From: Methanoregula formicica SMSP
GTDB lineage: Archaea; Halobacteriota; Methanomicrobia; Methanomicrobiales; Methanospirillaceae
Length of the DNA stretch: 64,000 nucleotides
Direction of reading: 5' to 3'
Assembly (NCBI RefSeq): GCF_000327485.1
Contig: NC_019943.1
Location: 806,001-870,000 of the forward strand
The first letter of the stretch is position 1. The number at the start of each line of letters is the position of its first letter. The notes beneath the pieces were generated by a model that saw nothing but the letters and a program-made list of their open reading frames with translations, searched no databases and was not told the origin of the DNA. Shown here one piece after another: positions 61,992-64,000 of this stretch. A program made the translations under genes and the position numbers.

Positions 61992-62497
61992 AGTACAGGA
62001 ACGATCATGAGACGGCAGTGTCACCGGTTGTTGGCGTTATGCTGATGCTCTCGGTTACCGTTCTGATTGCGGCTATCGTGAGCACCTATGCGGGCGGTTT
62101 CACTGGTGGCGCGGAGAAGAGTCCCCAGAGTTCGGTCAAGGCGAACCCAAACCTGCTCCAGCACCGGATCTATTTCGAGCACAATGGCGGCGACCCGTTC
62201 ATGCTCAGCTCTGTCCAGGTAGTTCTGCGCGAGCATGACAACAAAACCGCGCTCTCCCTCATCGATGCAAAGAGCAGTCGTGTCCAGAATTTCACGGAAG
62301 TGGGTATTGAGGCTCTGAACAGCGATACCACCATCCAGGCCGGTGATACCTTCTATATCGAGAGTGTTGACTGGAAAGCGGGTGAGGTGTGGATGAAATT
62401 CGGGAACCTGGATCTGTCCCCGGATCAAAAAATTACCTGGCTTCTTGTCGACAAAGGGACGGGAAAGACTATCTCGACCGGGTCGTTCTACCTGTAA
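61988..62497 (+). CDS. Archaeal type IV pilin, second of tandem pair
   Basis: This 169-residue protein, started at TTG 61988 by overlap with the preceding stop, has the same N-helix 'AVSPVVGVMLMLSVTVLIAAIVSTYAGGFTGG'. The C-terminal domain resembles that of the first pilin ('GDTFYIESVDWKAGEVWMKFGNLDLSPDQKITWLLVDKGTGKTI'). The pair probably arose by tandem duplication and forms heteromeric pili. A rare start codon and overlap imply coupled translation. Confidence 0.8.
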   Translation: MKYRNDHETAVSPVVGVMLMLSVTVLIAAIVSTYAGGFTGGAEKSPQSSVKANPNLLQHRIYFEHNGGDPFMLSSVQVVLREHDNKTALSLIDAKSSRVQNFTEVGIEALNSDTTIQAGDTFYIESVDWKAGEVWMKFGNLDLSPDQKITWLLVDKGTGKTISTGSFYL

Positions 62498-62673
62498 TCC
62501 TTCACTGGTTCTGTAATCGGATTCCTACATTTTCTCTGGTTTTGCTGGATTGAGTCAGATTGCCTCTTAGCATGTTCTGTCTGACAGGCATCCGTTAATG
62601 GACATATAAATATGGAAAAATCTCACAAAAAAATAATGTTTTTATAAAAATTATTATTACGATTATTTTCCAT

Positions 62674-63003
62674 ATGGTTGGTTTGGGGAGTATCATGCGA
62701 TATCAGAGGAAGTTACCTCCGGATCAACGGGATTGGTTGGGTCGTCTAAAAAATCAACGCATTTCAGCCAGTACAGTTGCTTTTATCCAGGGTATTCTGA
62801 TTTTGGTTGGGATGCTATATCTGGCATATATCACACCCGGAATCGTGGAATCCCTGATGCGATCCATTCTTGGTGATAATTCGGCGTTTCTGCAGGGCAA
62901 TCTCTATAACAACACCAGTACCAGATTCCAGATTAACGGGCTGACTTACGATACAAAAGAATTAGTCATTCAATTTTTCCAGACGGGGAGAGTTCCTGTT
63001 TGA
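62674..63003 (+). CDS. Small single-helix membrane protein, unknown
   Basis: This 109-residue protein has a basic N-terminus, a membrane helix 'STVAFIQGILILVGMLYLAYIT' (about residues 33-54) and a polar C-terminal part with Asn-X-Thr/Ser sites ('GNLYNNTSTRFQINGLTYDTKELVIQFFQTGR'). MRYQRKL at 62695 is an alternative start. A TATA-like stretch (TTTTTATAAAA, about 62640-62650) is right upstream. I do not recognise the family; proximity to pilin genes may hint at the envelope. Confidence 0.55.
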   Translation: MVGLGSIMRYQRKLPPDQRDWLGRLKNQRISASTVAFIQGILILVGMLYLAYITPGIVESLMRSILGDNSAFLQGNLYNNTSTRFQINGLTYDTKELVIQFFQTGRVPV

Positions 63004-63091
63004 AATACCTGCTCATGCATTGATGCATGGCCATTTTTTAAACCGTCATGTGAAAAAACGAGGTGCCGCTGCCCCACTATCTGCCGGATGG

Positions 63092-63868
63092 TTAATTGGA
63101 TGCCCTTGCCCGGAATGGTACCAGGAATTTCCCCTGCTCGTTCTCGACAACAAATGCATCCACGCCGTATACCTTCCGGATGCACTCCGGGGTCAGGATC
63201 TCCTGCGGTTTACCGTAACCGGCCATCTTTCCCCCGTGCAGTACGACAACGGTGTCTGCATAACGGTATGCAAGGTTGAGGTCGTGGACAGCGATGATCA
63301 TACCGGCCCCGCGTTCCCACGTGATCTCCCGCATGGTCTCCATCACTTCGATCTGGTACCGGATGTCCAGTGCACTGGTTGGTTCGTCGAAGAGGAAGAG
63401 CTTCGGATCCTGGGCAAGCGCCCGGGCAATGAAGACCTTCTGGCGCTCTCCCCCCGAAAGCTGGTCCATGTAATTCCCTGCCATGTGTTCCATCTCCAGT
63501 GCTTCAAGCGAGTGCTGGACCCGGGAGAGTTCCTCGTCTGAGACCGACCACTTGATGTGCTGGCGCCGGCCAAGGAGGACGGTCTCGAAAACCGTGGAGT
63601 ACAAGGTGTAGGTGAAATGCTGGGGGACATACCCGATGCATTTTGCCAGATCAATGGGATCGAGCTGGCGAGTATCCGTCCTGTCGATACTGATGGTTCC
63701 CGAGCTCTGGCCATGCACTCCCGCAACAGCTTTGATGAGTGTTGACTTGCCTGAACCGTTCGGGCCTACCAGTGCAACGATCTCTGCTTTGCCAAGGGAG
63801 AACGAGATGTCATCCAGCACCCGTTTTTCACCATACTCCTTACAGATCTTCTCCAAGGCCACTTCCAT
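63092..63868 (-). CDS. FecE/BtuD-type ABC ATP-binding protein, second copy
   Basis: This 258-residue ATPase is nearly identical to the one at 25047-25823: the same Walker A 'GPNGSGKST', signature 'LSGGERQKV' and 'LFLFDEPTSALD', with differences mainly in the first 70 residues ('VHGQSSGTISIDRTDTRQLDP'). The DNA is also highly similar, so one copy derives from the other. Its permease lies directly upstream and runs off the window. The 3' end is slightly different ('PFRARASN'). Confidence 0.92.
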   Translation of the reverse strand: MEVALEKICKEYGEKRVLDDISFSLGKAEIVALVGPNGSGKSTLIKAVAGVHGQSSGTISIDRTDTRQLDPIDLAKCIGYVPQHFTYTLYSTVFETVLLGRRQHIKWSVSDEELSRVQHSLEALEMEHMAGNYMDQLSGGERQKVFIARALAQDPKLFLFDEPTSALDIRYQIEVMETMREITWERGAGMIIAVHDLNLAYRYADTVVVLHGGKMAGYGKPQEILTPECIRKVYGVDAFVVENEQGKFLVPFRARASN

Positions 63869-63880
63869 CCTTCACACCCC

Positions 63881-64000
63881 CTAGTATAATCCCCTACCTT
63901 TTCCCCGCATGATCAGGAACAGGAAGAAGACGCCCCCGATTGCGTACATGATGATCCCGACCGGGATCTCGACCGGGCTCATGATTGTCCGTGCAACGGT
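63881..64000 (-). CDS. FecCD/BtuC-type permease, second copy (5' part missing)
   Basis: Only the last 39 codons are present. They match the end of the permease at 25836 almost base for base: 'TVARTIMSPVEIPVGIIMYAIGG' and 'LFLIMRGKGRGLY'. A second importer locus must continue beyond the right edge. Confidence 0.92.
   Translation of the reverse strand, partial: TVARTIMSPVEIPVGIIMYAIGGVFFLFLIMRGKGRGLY

Overview
The window looks like chromosome of a hydrogenotrophic methanogenic archaeon. It carries an mcr operon, a complete [Fe]-hydrogenase (Hmd) gene with its hcg cofactor genes, AT-rich TATA-type promoters and archaeal type IV pilins. The many DUF3344/PEGA surface proteins and the DUF5658 protein suggest Methanomicrobiales, perhaps Methanoregulaceae; that placement is inference and was not tested by a search.

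0-14 kb is an accessory region. Two secreted surface-protein genes (DUF2341, cut by the left edge, and DUF3344) are followed by a toxin-antitoxin graveyard: hicAB, a frameshifted vapC, an orphan second hicB, a PIN remnant, a hicA remnant, intact mntA-hepT, a duplicated nucleotidyltransferase, a broken HEPN gene, a second hicBA and an acylphosphatase-like protein with a heptad-repeat tail. Copies of the promoter and signal-peptide leader of the DUF3344 gene are scattered among them.

14.3-34.8 kb is a coherent uptake locus: a transposase-derived zinc-ribbon protein, two secreted proteins (one clearly DUF3344), a MacB-type ABC pair, a lipoprotein binding protein, a giant DUF3344/PEGA protein, a BtuCD/FecCD-type ABC transporter on the opposite strand, a ChlI-ChlD-type AAA+/VWA chelatase subunit, a CobN-type large chelatase subunit and an ABC-2 exporter. 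A classical NikR follows. I read this as a surface tetrapyrrole or metal-complex capture, import and chelatase/dechelatase system. The transporter pair recurs nearly identically at the right edge (63.1-64 kb).

36.9-59.5 kb is a hydrogen/methanogenesis island: a NikR paralog that has lost its nickel ligands, a hydrogenase maturation protease, a DUF4198 protein, hcgA-B-C-D, hcgE-F, an Hmd-related dehydrogenase, hcgG, hmd, a CooC-like ATPase, a TIGR00300 protein, an HxlR regulator and mcrBDGA without mcrC. Two direct copies of a small gene with its hairpin leader (about 36.9 and 59.1 kb) bracket the island.

59.7-63 kb holds two divergent pairs of secreted or pilin-like genes and a small membrane protein. 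No rRNA, tRNA or CRISPR array was recognised.
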